Shown one piece after another: positions 24,946 through 33,539 of a stretch of 64,000 nt of DNA (positions are counted from its first letter, which is position 1; every line of letters starts with the position of its first letter). The position numbers and the translations under genes were made by a program. The notes below the pieces were generated by a model. The model was not told the DNA's origin. It made no database searches and saw only the letters and a list, made by a program, of their open reading frames with translations. This DNA is from UBA5448 sp045536965 (GTDB taxonomy: Bacteria > Bacillota > Clostridia > Oscillospirales > SIG627), in the NCBI GenBank assembly GCA_045536965.1, contig JAZSON010000024.1, positions 17,964 to 81,963 of the forward strand, given 5' to 3'.

Positions 24946-26820
24946 TCATCCTTCGTTTGATTGCTTTTTCTTTTTGATCACCGCAACAAAAATACCCGCC
25001 GCGGCAAGCAAAAGTGCGCCGCCGACAAGATACCAAACGAGAAAGCTCTTTTCCTCCTCATCATGCCTGTCGCAATCGACCGGCTCGGCATAATGCCAGG
25101 TTTCCGCCAAAGAAACCAAGCTTGTAATATCACCGAAATCGATCCTCTCGCGGTCGGCTTCGCTGCCTGCGTAAAAGACTTCGTCTGCAAAATAATAGGG
25201 ATAATCGACAATATCCGAATAAGTCAAGCTCACAAACGGACAGTGGGTAACACTCAACGGTAATGTGATCGCCTGCAGTTCAAAGCAACCCTCAAAGCAG
25301 TTTTCCGAAACGGTTTTCGTTCCTTCTTTTATCACAAAATTTCCTGTACATTTTCTGTCTGCCGCAACGAGATGCTTTCCGCAGTAAAGCCCGCCGTTTT
25401 CCCAGTTTGCTTTATCCGAATAAAAAGCGGAATCCTTCAAGACCTCTTGACCGATATAGGTAACACTGTCGGGAAATGTAAGGTCTGTCAGTTCACCGCA
25501 TCCGCGAAATACCGAATCCTCTATTTTTTCCAGCCCATCTTGGATTTCAACCGATTTTAACACTTCACATCTTATAATTGCACCCATTTCAAGTGTTTTA
25601 ACACTTTTGGGCAGAATGACCGATGTGACTTTTTTGCAATCCTGAAATGCCCACCGCGAAATGGTTTCCGTTCCCTCCCGCACGCTTATGACTCCATCGA
25701 GCGTGGTATCGACTGCCACAAGACAGCTTCCTATATACATAAATCCGTCCTGCCAATTCGCCGGATCATCAAAATACGCCGTTTCTTCCAAATCTGTGCG
25801 ATCGATTTGTTCCATATTTCCGCTAAAAGTGATGCTTTTAAGGTTTTGGCAACGTCTGAAAGCATACCCATTCAATGCGGTGAGACTTTTCGGCAGCACG
25901 ATGCTTTCCAACGCGGTGCATTCTGCAAACGTAAACAGACCGAGAGCTTGCACACCCTCCTCAATGGTCACGTTTTTCAAGGATCGGCAGCCATCAAAGC
26001 CGTCCAAAACCTTGAGACCCCCGCTGACATAAAGGCTTTCCAAGGCATCGCAGTTAGAAAAAGACATGGATTTCATTTCTTTCACCGAGGATGGAATGGT
26101 CACCGACGTGAGTCCATCACAATCATAAAATGCCATCTCCCCGATGCTTGTAACCGTAGAGGGAATAGTCAGTGACGTGAGTCCGTCGCAATCGCGGAAG
26201 GCGTACATGGGAATGGTCGTCATCTCGGGCGGAAGCACCAACGCGGTCAGCGTTTTACAACCGCTAAATGCGTTATAACCAATCGAGGTAACCGAGCCGT
26301 CGGTCGGTATAACGGGATTTGCCCCTACCGCCACGATCTCTTTTTTCTTTTTGTCAATAAGACAGTTGTTTATTACCGTATAGACGGGATTACCATCCTC
26401 CACCTCCAGCACCGCAAGCGCATCACAGCCGGCAAACGCACCGCCGCCGACTTGTGTAACGGTCGCGGGAATGGTTACGCCGGTAAGCGAAGTACAACGG
26501 TCAAAGGCCGAAGATTGAATGGTCGTTAAGCCTTTCGGCAAGGCAATCCCCGTCAGTTCGGTGCAGCCGTTAAACGCTCGCTCGCCAATCGTATTCACAG
26601 AATATCCGTCGATCGTTTCGGGAATAGTCAGATCACCGCTCGGCTTTTCTTCGCACCGCTGAATAATCAGCTCACCGTCAAAAACTTCATAATATAATTG
26701 CTCATAATAACCGTATGCCTCCGGTATAGGTCTGGGAGGAGGCGAAGCAAAGACACAAAAGATGCTTAAGTTGCTGATCAGAAGTAAAACTACGATCGTT
26801 AAACCAATAAACCTTTTCAT
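24946..26820 (-). CDS. BspA-type leucine-rich-repeat membrane-anchored surface protein
   Basis: 624-aa secreted protein: signal peptide (residues 1-26, VVLLLISNLSIFCVFA), then about a dozen LRR_5/BspA repeats of the pattern IGERAFNGCTELTGIALPKG, then a C-terminal transmembrane segment (LVGGALLLAAAGIFVAVI) and a basic tail. BspA-type repeats usually mediate surface binding or adhesion. There is no LPXTG motif, so anchoring is by the transmembrane helix. The ATG at 26820 follows GAGG and a perfect promoter. Confidence 0.9.
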   Translation of the reverse strand: MKRFIGLTIVVLLLISNLSIFCVFASPPPRPIPEAYGYYEQLYYEVFDGELIIQRCEEKPSGDLTIPETIDGYSVNTIGERAFNGCTELTGIALPKGLTTIQSSAFDRCTSLTGVTIPATVTQVGGGAFAGCDALAVLEVEDGNPVYTVINNCLIDKKKKEIVAVGANPVIPTDGSVTSIGYNAFSGCKTLTALVLPPEMTTIPMYAFRDCDGLTSLTIPSTVTSIGEMAFYDCDGLTSVTIPSSVKEMKSMSFSNCDALESLYVSGGLKVLDGFDGCRSLKNVTIEEGVQALGLFTFAECTALESIVLPKSLTALNGYAFRRCQNLKSITFSGNMEQIDRTDLEETAYFDDPANWQDGFMYIGSCLVAVDTTLDGVISVREGTETISRWAFQDCKKVTSVILPKSVKTLEMGAIIRCEVLKSVEIQDGLEKIEDSVFRGCGELTDLTFPDSVTYIGQEVLKDSAFYSDKANWENGGLYCGKHLVAADRKCTGNFVIKEGTKTVSENCFEGCFELQAITLPLSVTHCPFVSLTYSDIVDYPYYFADEVFYAGSEADRERIDFGDITSLVSLAETWHYAEPVDCDRHDEEEKSFLVWYLVGGALLLAAAGIFVAVIKKKKQSNEG

Positions 26821-26877
26821 TAAACTCATCCTCTCAAAATATAACAAAACGGAATGAAATAACCTTACTACAACAAT

Positions 26878-26906
26878 ATTATACAAGAAGATCATTTTGA
26901 TGTCAA
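26878..26906 (-). promoter_or_regulatory. sigma-A promoter of the LRR protein gene
   Basis: TTGACA (26901-26906), 17 bp, TATAAT (26878-26883) on the minus strand. Confidence 0.9.
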
Positions 26907-27054
26907 CCTATTTGTGCATATTGCGCACAGCGCCGCCCGTTTTGCACAAAAAAGTGCAAAGGTTGGGGTGCGCGAGAAAATTCATGCTGTAATGTATAAA
27001 AGAACCAATCGGTGTCAACAATAGGGATACACAAAATAAAAAGGAGAGAAACAC

Positions 27055-27732
27055 ATGCGAGAGAAGATAAAAAAAGGTTATAAAAAGTTTCTGGCAGGCG
27101 GGGGCTTATACATAGCCCTTGCGCTATGTATTCTCACAGTCATCAGCTTGGCTGTCTATTCTTCCATCCGTTCGGCCGTCACCTCCATCGGCGAGGGAAC
27201 TCCCACACAGGATGATGCAGTTACAAACACGGGAAATCAAACAGAAACCACCGATAAGACCGACAAAACAGACCCGCCCAAAAACGAACAAAGCAGCATC
27301 GACACCGCAGTTCCCATTAAAGTTTCCTATTCTTATCCCGTTGTCGGCCAAATCAGCAAGAACTTTTCGGATGAAACCCTTGTGTTTTCGGTCACCATGA
27401 ACGATTACCGCACCCATAGCGGCCTTGACATCAGCGGCATCGTGGGTAGTGCGGTCAAAGCATCGGCCGATGGCATCATCACCGCCGTTTATGCCGATCC
27501 TCTCATGGGACAAACCATCGAGATCACCCATGCCGACGGCATGATCAGCCGTTATCAGAATCTCTCGGCGACCCTCCCCCAAAACGTTGAAGTGGGTGTG
27601 GAAGTAAAGGGCGGCGACATCATCGGCGGCATTGGAGAAACCGCTCTGATCGAATGTGCCGAGGAACCCCATTTGCATCTTGAATTCATTACAGACGGTG
27701 AAAAAGTCAATCCCAAAAATTATATCCAATAA
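27055..27732 (+). CDS. M23-family metallopeptidase, SpoIIQ-like
   Basis: 225-aa single-pass membrane protein: basic N-terminus, transmembrane helix at about residues 17-38, Thr/Asp-rich linker, then a LytM/M23 domain with the zinc ligands HSGLD and HLHLE intact. Size and topology match SpoIIQ of Clostridia, which keeps the metal site and works at the forespore membrane during engulfment. A general cell-wall endopeptidase is the alternative. AGGAGAG precedes the ATG. No convincing sigma-F or sigma-A promoter was recognised. Its 3' end is duplicated at 28614-28677. Confidence 0.8.
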   Translation: MREKIKKGYKKFLAGGGLYIALALCILTVISLAVYSSIRSAVTSIGEGTPTQDDAVTNTGNQTETTDKTDKTDPPKNEQSSIDTAVPIKVSYSYPVVGQISKNFSDETLVFSVTMNDYRTHSGLDISGIVGSAVKASADGIITAVYADPLMGQTIEITHADGMISRYQNLSATLPQNVEVGVEVKGGDIIGGIGETALIECAEEPHLHLEFITDGEKVNPKNYIQ

Positions 27733-27778
27733 ACCGACACACAAAAAACCTGCCGCACGGCAGGTTTTTTGTTATCAG
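27694..27778 (+). repeat. 85-bp direct repeat, left copy
   Basis: 3' end of the M23 gene plus its terminator, identical over 85 bp to 28635-28719. The pair flanks the XRE/SLOG cassette. Confidence 0.95.
27742..27770 (+). terminator. Terminator after the M23 gene
   Basis: Stem AAAAACCTGCCG/CGGCAGGTTTTT with a 2-nt loop. It is duplicated at 28683-28712. Confidence 0.9.
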
Positions 27779-27790
27779 CGCTATTCGATT

Positions 27791-28030
27791 TTATTCCAAT
27801 CCGGCAAAGAAATCATCATAAGAACAAGCGTAGAGCTTTTTCAATGCAACCAAAACACTGGCTCTGATATTCAATTCACCTGATTCATACTTTGCATAGG
27901 TCGTTCTTCCGATATCAACACCGCGTCTTTGCAGCTCGGCGCACAATTTTTCTTGCGACAGACCCGCGTGGTCACGAAGCAGACGCAGATTCCCGCCGAG
28001 ATTCAAATCTCTCCTGATTTTTTGTTCCAT
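27791..28030 (-). CDS. XRE-family HTH transcriptional regulator
   Basis: 79-aa DNA-binding protein with a lambda-repressor-type HTH (NLRLLRDHAGLSQEKLCAEL...TTYAKYESGE). GGAG precedes the ATG. It is divergent from the SLOG-like gene. The short shared region (28031-28139) holds that gene's promoter, so autoregulation and control of the neighbour are likely. It is inside the cassette bounded by 85-bp repeats. Confidence 0.85.
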   Translation of the reverse strand: MEQKIRRDLNLGGNLRLLRDHAGLSQEKLCAELQRRGVDIGRTTYAKYESGELNIRASVLVALKKLYACSYDDFFAGLE

Positions 28031-28064
28031 AACAACACTCCATAAAACATTTGTCCCGCATCGG

Positions 28065-28093
28065 TTGCAACTGTTTATAGTTTATGTTATAAT
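28065..28093 (+). promoter_or_regulatory. sigma-A promoter of the SLOG-like gene
   Basis: TTGCAA (28065-28070), 17 bp, TATAAT (28088-28093). Confidence 0.8.
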
Positions 28094-28139
28094 GAACCAA
28101 AATATTGTCCGTTATACTGGTCAATACCGAGGTGAATCT

Positions 28140-28598
28140 ATGTTAACTTGCACTTTTTTCGGTCATAAAGATGCGCCAAATGAAATCGAGTCGCTTCTAT
28201 TATCAACACTCATTGACTTGATCGAAAACAAAAACATTTTGAAATGCTATGTCGGAAATCACGGAAACTTCGACTTTTTGGTTGCCCGTTGTCTATCTTC
28301 TCTCAAAAGAAACTATCCCATTGATTATTGCATCGTTTTGGCGTATATGCCGCTCAATTCAATCAGTACACCAACATGCGAACACAGCGAAACGCTCCTA
28401 CCCAAAGGCATTGAGAAAATCCCAAAACGTTTTGCCATAAGTTTTCGCAACAAATGGATGATTGAAAGATCGGAATATGTCATAACTTATGTAGAACACA
28501 CCTTTGGCTGTTCCGTGCGATTTCAGGAGATGGCCAAAAAGAAGAAGAAGACAGTCATAAATCTCGCCGATCTCACTCGTACTGACATAGAGCATTGA
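28140..28598 (+). CDS. SLOG/YpsA-like Rossmann-fold protein
   Basis: 152-aa protein beginning MLTCTFFGHKDAP, a pattern typical of the DUF1273/YspA-like SLOG proteins that bind nucleotide-related ligands, with VGNHGNFDFLVARCLSSL and FRNKWMIERSEYVITYV blocks. The ATG at 28140 follows GAGGTGAAT. It is divergent from an XRE regulator. Related proteins occur in mobile and defence contexts, but no function can be assigned. Confidence 0.65.
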   Translation: MLTCTFFGHKDAPNEIESLLLSTLIDLIENKNILKCYVGNHGNFDFLVARCLSSLKRNYPIDYCIVLAYMPLNSISTPTCEHSETLLPKGIEKIPKRFAISFRNKWMIERSEYVITYVEHTFGCSVRFQEMAKKKKKTVINLADLTRTDIEH

Positions 28599-28613
28599 GC
28601 CATCTATTCCCTT

Positions 28614-28677
28614 TTGCACCTCGAATTTCTATCCGACGGTGAAAAAGTCAATCCCAAAAATTATATCCAATAAACCG
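28614..28677 (+). pseudogene. Duplicated 3' remnant of the M23 gene
   Basis: Reads LHLEFLSDGEKVNPKNYIQ then stop, the same C-terminus as the M23 gene with two substitutions, followed by the same terminator. It shows the cassette 27779-28613 was inserted at the 3' end of the M23 gene and brought or duplicated a replacement end. Confidence 0.85.
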
Positions 28678-28719
28678 ACACACAAAAAACCTGCCGCACG
28701 GCAGGTTTTTTGTTATCAG
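28635..28719 (+). repeat. 85-bp direct repeat, right copy
   Basis: Identical to 27694-27778. The stop codon of the minus-strand transposase lies in its last bases. Includes a terminator hairpin at 28683-28712. Confidence 0.95.
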
Positions 28720-29264
28720 GTTGTATCGTCACCCACTTCTTCGGTGTATAATTCATCGTAATACCAACGTGCAGGATTTTCGTGGATGTATTTTGCGTGT
28801 TCCTCGTAATCGTCGAGATTGCGGATAATATGGTCATGAAATCCTCGTTGCCACACGGATATTGCACCGCAACGCAAGCGAATTCTTTTGGAAGCATTCA
28901 TTTTGATATATCCAACCGCATTTGAAATAATCGAACGGCATTGTAGGGGCGATTCACGAATCGCCCGCAAGGTATCCTCTTTTGTAATCATAACAAGTAT
29001 GTGCACATGATTTGGCATAATCACATATTGATCGACGGTTATACCAAGATGCGCGGGTATATTTTGAATGACCGCCTCCACAATCTCACCGCAAACGGTC
29101 AATTTTGTTACGGTCGATTCGTGAATCGCCCCTACAACAACACGAGAAAACAAGTTCTTTCTGTTATGGGTACATACCGTTATAAAATATGCACCTGCCG
29201 TGCTGTAATCATAATACTCAAGCCGCAAAGATTTCCTTTTCGGCAATTCTTGTTTATCTTTCAT
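28716..29264 (-). CDS. REP-associated tyrosine transposase (Y1/HUH family)
   Basis: 182-aa single-domain HUH transposase. The metal-binding pair is in MPNHVHILV and the catalytic Tyr region is WQRGFHDHIIRNLDDYEEH. Two REP-like palindromes are embedded in frame (28941-28968 and 29113-29137), encoding AIRESP-like and GAIHES-like segments. Proteins of this class mobilise or maintain REP/BIME palindromes. It lies directly beside the duplicated M23 end. Confidence 0.9.
   Translation of the reverse strand: MKDKQELPKRKSLRLEYYDYSTAGAYFITVCTHNRKNLFSRVVVGAIHESTVTKLTVCGEIVEAVIQNIPAHLGITVDQYVIMPNHVHILVMITKEDTLRAIRESPLQCRSIISNAVGYIKMNASKRIRLRCGAISVWQRGFHDHIIRNLDDYEEHAKYIHENPARWYYDELYTEEVGDDTT
28941..28968 (+). 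repeat. REP-like palindrome inside the transposase gene, copy 1
   Basis: GTAGGGGCGATTCACGAATC followed by GCCCGC. The arms GGGCGATTC and GAATCGCCC are complementary. Inverted relative to the copy at 29113-29137. Confidence 0.85.
29113..29137 (-). repeat. REP-like palindrome inside the transposase gene, copy 2
   Basis: Reverse-complement orientation of the same palindrome, ending in GCCCCTACAA. A third, related GTAGGGGTCGGCGCCCTCGA unit with GACGACCC arms lies outside the gene near 29370-29398. Confidence 0.85.
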
Positions 29265-29422
29265 TGTATCACCCAATTTATGATATAATAATATTTTGAA
29301 ACAATCAAGTGATTATCCAAAAAGCGATGAGCACATAATATTCGATATTATTTTGGGGATATAATCCGGTAGGGGTCGGCGCCCTCGACGACCCGCGACA
29401 TAAATCATATCTTTCACCATAC

Positions 29423-29447
29423 AAAAAGGGCGGCAGAACTGCCGCCC
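29423..29447 (-). terminator. Terminator after the aminopeptidase gene
   Basis: Stem GGGCGGCAG/CTGCCGCCC with a 2-nt loop and TTTTT on the minus strand. Confidence 0.85.
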
Positions 29448-29467
29448 TCGGTTATTTTTATTGATTT

Positions 29468-30694
29468 TCAAAACGCCCAGTTGCCGTTTTTGAAGATCTC
29501 GACCGACTTTCCGTCGCGGGTCTTACCCGTGATACAAAGGTCCTTGCTGCCGATCATAAAATCCACATGGATGATGGAATCGTTGATTCCCATTTTGTGC
29601 ATTTCTTCATTTGTATATTTTTCGTAATTTTGAATGGTATTGGAAAATCCTCTGCCAAGCGCAAGGTGGCAAGCGGCATTTTCATCAAAAAGGGTGTTGT
29701 AGAATAAAAGCTCTGTTTCGCGGATGGGAGAATCATACGGCACAAGCGCACATTCGCCGAGCATTGCGGCGCCCTCGTCCATCGCAATCATTTCACGCAA
29801 AACATTCTCGTTCTTTTCGGCCTTGACATCCACTACCTTGCCATCCTTAAAGGTGACCGAAAAGTTTTCAATAAGCTGTCCTTGGTAAGAAAGGGGTTTG
29901 GTGGCATAAACGATGCCGTCTGCCTTGCCAGCCCTCGGAGAGGTAAAGACCTCCTCGGTCGGCATGTTTGCAGTGAAAGGAACACCCGACATGGTATGCT
30001 CACCCGCCGCCAAAAAGTCGGCATTTTCAATCAAACCCACCGTCAGATCGGTGCCGTTGGAAGCGGTATAATGCAGGCTTTCCAACCCCATTTGATTGAG
30101 AACGGCGCATTTCGTTTCAAGGCTTTGTTTATGCGCATCCCAATCCGCCACGGGGTCTTCCCCATCGGCGCGGGAGGTGTACAAAATGGCTTCCCAAAGC
30201 TTTTCCACCGCTTGAGATACCTTCAAATCAGGGAACATCTTTTTCGCCCACGCCTTACCGGGAACAGCGGCAATACACCACTGATAACGGTTTTCCATTT
30301 CGTCGCGGTAGGGCTTAATGACTTTCATTTTTCCCTGCTGGCCTTTGGTAAATTTCTTCATATTGATGCCGTTAAGGCCATCGGGATCTTCCGAAAGAAG
30401 ATAAATACACACGGGCAAAGTATCGACACGGTGCTGCCAACGCGCCTTTTCCCACTCTTCGACATGGGAGAGCACCTTGACCGAGCGATAGCGGACATGC
30501 AGCTTGGAAAGCCGCTGGTCATTCCATTCAACCAAAACCTTGGCCGCGCCTGCTTTATAGCATTCGTCCACCACCATATAAACGAAATCGGGCTGATCAA
30601 GCTCAGCAAAGATCATGACCTCTTGTCCCTTTTGGACGTTGCCGCCCACACGCGCGATCAAGTTGGCATAGCGGCGTAAAACAGTTTTTTTCAT
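29468..30694 (-). CDS. M29-family (AmpS/PepS-type) aminopeptidase
   Basis: 408-aa cytosolic metallo-aminopeptidase. Recognisable family blocks are GTDLTVGL, NMPTEEVFTSP (metal-ligand Glu), GECALVPYDSPI, LFDENAACHLALG and IHVDFMIGS. It removes N-terminal residues from peptides using two metal ions. The ATG at 30694 is preferred over a GTG four codons upstream because AAGGAG is then correctly spaced. It is divergent from the YbaK-like gene. Confidence 0.9.
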   Translation of the reverse strand: MKKTVLRRYANLIARVGGNVQKGQEVMIFAELDQPDFVYMVVDECYKAGAAKVLVEWNDQRLSKLHVRYRSVKVLSHVEEWEKARWQHRVDTLPVCIYLLSEDPDGLNGINMKKFTKGQQGKMKVIKPYRDEMENRYQWCIAAVPGKAWAKKMFPDLKVSQAVEKLWEAILYTSRADGEDPVADWDAHKQSLETKCAVLNQMGLESLHYTASNGTDLTVGLIENADFLAAGEHTMSGVPFTANMPTEEVFTSPRAGKADGIVYATKPLSYQGQLIENFSVTFKDGKVVDVKAEKNENVLREMIAMDEGAAMLGECALVPYDSPIRETELLFYNTLFDENAACHLALGRGFSNTIQNYEKYTNEEMHKMGINDSIIHVDFMIGSKDLCITGKTRDGKSVEIFKNGNWAF

Positions 30695-30715
30695 ATTACG
30701 ATACACTCCTTACGG

Positions 30716-30744
30716 TTGACATTTTTTCCCCATCGTGCTAAAAT
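30716..30744 (+). promoter_or_regulatory. sigma-A promoter of the YbaK/ProX-like gene
   Basis: TTGACA (30716-30721), 17 bp, TAAAAT (30739-30744), with the ATG about 30 bp on. Confidence 0.85.
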
Positions 30745-30772
30745 TATGCAAATTCATATCTTGGAGGACGCG

Positions 30773-31303
30773 ATGGAATCATCCACACAAGAAATTATAG
30801 AATACTTATCATCCAACGGGATACCCCACATCCGTTTTTCTCATCCCGTTGTATTTACCATGGAAGAAAAATTAAAAAACGATCTCGATGCAGGCGTTAC
30901 GGGCGCAACCCATTGCAAAAATCTTCTTCTCTGCAACCGACAAGGTACCCTCTTTTATCTGCTCATCATGCCCTATGAAAAGAGTTTTCGCACCGCTGAG
31001 GTTTCAAAACAACTCGGGGTTTCTCGTCTCAGTTTCGCAAGCGAAGAAAAACTCTCCTCTTTTCTCCACACCCATTCGGGGGCTGTCAGCCCACTCGGTC
31101 TAATGTACGACACCGAGTTTCGTGTTGGACTCGCCATCGATAAGGAGCTGGAAAACAAGGAAAAGCTTTGTTTTCATCCAAATGATGAAAGCATGACCTG
31201 CATTTTCGAAAACCATGTGTTTTATCAAACACTCCTTCCCCTTTTAAAGCACAGACCCCGCTTTATTAAAGTGGAAGAAATCCCCCAAAGCAAACAAGAG
31301 TGA
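30773..31303 (+). CDS. YbaK/ProX-type aminoacyl-tRNA deacylase
   Basis: 176-aa editing-domain protein that hydrolyses mischarged tRNA (Ala-tRNA-Pro or Cys-tRNA-Pro). The invariant lysine is in CKNLLL, and the GAVSPLGL loop and the HPNDE segment of the INS superfamily are present. GGAGG is ideally placed before the ATG at 30773, so this start is used rather than an upstream in-frame one. Monocistronic between promoter and terminator. Confidence 0.88.
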   Translation: MESSTQEIIEYLSSNGIPHIRFSHPVVFTMEEKLKNDLDAGVTGATHCKNLLLCNRQGTLFYLLIMPYEKSFRTAEVSKQLGVSRLSFASEEKLSSFLHTHSGAVSPLGLMYDTEFRVGLAIDKELENKEKLCFHPNDESMTCIFENHVFYQTLLPLLKHRPRFIKVEEIPQSKQE

Positions 31304-31305
31304 TT

Positions 31306-31341
31306 TTCGGGTATATGCCGAGTGGCATATACCCGTTTTTT
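31306..31341 (+). terminator. Terminator after the YbaK-like gene
   Basis: Stem CGGGTATATGCC/GGCATATACCCG, GAGT loop, TTTTTT tail. Confidence 0.9.
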
Positions 31342-31343
31342 GT

Positions 31344-33506
31344 TTATCGCAAGAAATCCATATCCTTACTGCTGATTCCCGAAAAATCGGTCAAATCGAA
31401 TTTGTGGGGTATGTTATTTTTAATGCAATCGGTAAGATAGTTTTCAAGATCAACAAGGATCTGATAGAAAACAGACATTTCACGCTGATAGGTATAAAGG
31501 GTGGCATTCATCCGCACCTCTTCGGCAAACCTAAGCAGATCGAGGCGGTTGTTTTTCAGGCGGCTGACCTGCGCAAGCAATTCATCAGCCGAAACATTGC
31601 CCTCTGCATATTTTTGATGGAGCAAAAGCAGTGTTGCCATTTCATCGGCATGCACGGCATACTGCCGGGCAATCAGCGCCCAAGCGCCGTTTAATCGGTT
31701 TTCACCCTCCTGCTCCAAATCGTATCGGAAGAAGGCGGCGGCATGGCTTGCAACCTTTTGGGTGTTTTTCAAGGTATCGATTCGCGCAAGTTTCTCGTCC
31801 ACCACCAATTTTTTAAACATTTCGGCAGGGAAATTACGCGGATAAGGCAGATTCGGACGGCAATACGAATAGTAGTAATAGCAGGTATCGTAAACACCGC
31901 CGCCGTTATACATCAACCGATACATACTTTCAAAAACACGTTTGGCTTCCTCGGGTCTGTTCGGACAGACACGCCCTGCATATCGGGCAAAGAAATCGTC
32001 ATAGTTTTCACATTCAAGATCGTCGTCGTTCCAAGCGACCTCGGCCTGATAGGCTTGGTTTTGGTCAAAGGAATATTCAAAGAGCGAGTAGGACTCCACA
32101 CCCTCCAAACCGACTTTTTTGCAGATCTTGGTCAGATGGCGGATGTTATCGAGAAATGCACGAGAAATCATCCACTGATAATAACCGTTGAAGGGTTTGA
32201 CGATACCGCGGAAAAGATTGTTAACGCGGGAAGCATTGTTATTACCGCCGAAAAAGCGTTCGGGGTTGTTGTCGTAGGTCCAGTGGTCGATCACGATCAC
32301 ATCAAGAAGCCCTTCTTTTTCAAGACGGTCGCGGAACTCTTCGTGGAGCACGTCGAGATGGCGCATAAGCATATCGTTATACACATAAACGTGCTTCATG
32401 CCCTTTTCTTTCAAATGCTTTGCAAGACGGATGATGTATTCGCAAAACAGATCGGCATACTCATGTTTTCGGCATTCGGAACAACTGCACTGGGGGTCAA
32501 CGATTTTGAAAGGATCGTTGATGTCAACAGCGGCTTCGGAACGCACTTCGTCCAGACCGATCTGGAAACCGTCCAGCCCATTGGGGGTGAGGTACTTGTC
32601 AATGATCTCGTCGTAGATGGAGAACATAAACTCGTAGGTCTTTTCATCGGTCAGACAAAAACCGTAGTTACGGGGCGTACCGTCTTCATCCTTGGCCGAA
32701 ATTTCAGGATGCAAACGCGGGATCAGGGTGTTGTGACCGAGCGAGTTGAAAAGCGGCTTGATTTTAATGTTTCTTTCCTTGGCATAAGCGCAGACTTCCC
32801 CAAAGAAATCCTCTGTGAACATGGTGGGCAAAACATTTTCTTTATGAACATATCCACCCTGTTTGGGCGAATAGTATTTGATGGGCATGGGAGTCTTCAG
32901 TTCGGGGTGGTTTTTGAGCGGGACGTAGAGATACTCGGCAATGCGGTAATCGTATTGCAGGTTCCAGCAGCCGTAAAGACCAACGGTCAACTGATTGATC
33001 TTCAAATCAACACAATAGTCGATGATCTCAAAATATTCCTCTTTGGTCAAAAATTCACTGCCCCAACGGGTCTCGAGAAAATAACCGCGGTCGGGATAGG
33101 CGGGGTAATCGACAATCTCACAGCAGGGAACGACCCAGCCGAGGTTTTCATCGGATTTTAAAAGCTTTAAAAAAGTCACCACACCATAGAGCAGACCGCC
33201 CGCATCAAAACCGATGATCTCACAGCCGTCTTCGGTCACTTTCAAAGTATATGCATCACAGCAGGCAGGTTTGACCTCGCTTGATACCGAAAGCGAAATG
33301 ATCTTTTCTCCGTTAAAATCGGCAGTATGCAGTTTTTCCTGCAACTGCGTTTGCATTTTTTGAACGGCAAAAGCAAAAACAGGAGAATCGTTTGCCGAAA
33401 TTTTCAAGGTGAAAGCAGATTTTCCTTCCAAAATCAAAGAAAGAACGCCATCCGAAATTTTCGCATCACGCGGCTTGGGGATCAAGGGTAAATAGTTCTT
33501 ATCCAT
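31344..33506 (-). CDS. Glycoside hydrolase family 20 beta-N-acetylhexosaminidase-like protein
   Basis: 720-aa cytoplasmic protein: N-terminal zincin-like GH20b domain (LPLIPKPRDAKISDG, GLLYGVVTFLKLL), then a TIM barrel with DGFQIGLDEVRSEA, where Asp-Glu matches the GH20 catalytic pair. A long helical C-terminal region follows. It has no signal peptide, so it acts on imported oligosaccharides. A CSCSEC cluster follows the catalytic site. It lies 33 bp downstream of tsaB and may be co-transcribed. It is an intact relative of the frameshifted gene at 5130-6753. Confidence 0.85.
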   Translation of the reverse strand: MDKNYLPLIPKPRDAKISDGVLSLILEGKSAFTLKISANDSPVFAFAVQKMQTQLQEKLHTADFNGEKIISLSVSSEVKPACCDAYTLKVTEDGCEIIGFDAGGLLYGVVTFLKLLKSDENLGWVVPCCEIVDYPAYPDRGYFLETRWGSEFLTKEEYFEIIDYCVDLKINQLTVGLYGCWNLQYDYRIAEYLYVPLKNHPELKTPMPIKYYSPKQGGYVHKENVLPTMFTEDFFGEVCAYAKERNIKIKPLFNSLGHNTLIPRLHPEISAKDEDGTPRNYGFCLTDEKTYEFMFSIYDEIIDKYLTPNGLDGFQIGLDEVRSEAAVDINDPFKIVDPQCSCSECRKHEYADLFCEYIIRLAKHLKEKGMKHVYVYNDMLMRHLDVLHEEFRDRLEKEGLLDVIVIDHWTYDNNPERFFGGNNNASRVNNLFRGIVKPFNGYYQWMISRAFLDNIRHLTKICKKVGLEGVESYSLFEYSFDQNQAYQAEVAWNDDDLECENYDDFFARYAGRVCPNRPEEAKRVFESMYRLMYNGGGVYDTCYYYYSYCRPNLPYPRNFPAEMFKKLVVDEKLARIDTLKNTQKVASHAAAFFRYDLEQEGENRLNGAWALIARQYAVHADEMATLLLLHQKYAEGNVSADELLAQVSRLKNNRLDLLRFAEEVRMNATLYTYQREMSVFYQILVDLENYLTDCIKNNIPHKFDLTDFSGISSKDMDFLR

Positions 33507-33539
33507 GTTGTTCCTCCAAAAAATATTCTAAACCGTTTT

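Noticed and set aside
27055..27732. sigma-F or sigma-G promoter for the SpoIIQ-like gene
   Set aside because: I found no -35/-10 pair with acceptable match and spacing between 26907 and 27054.
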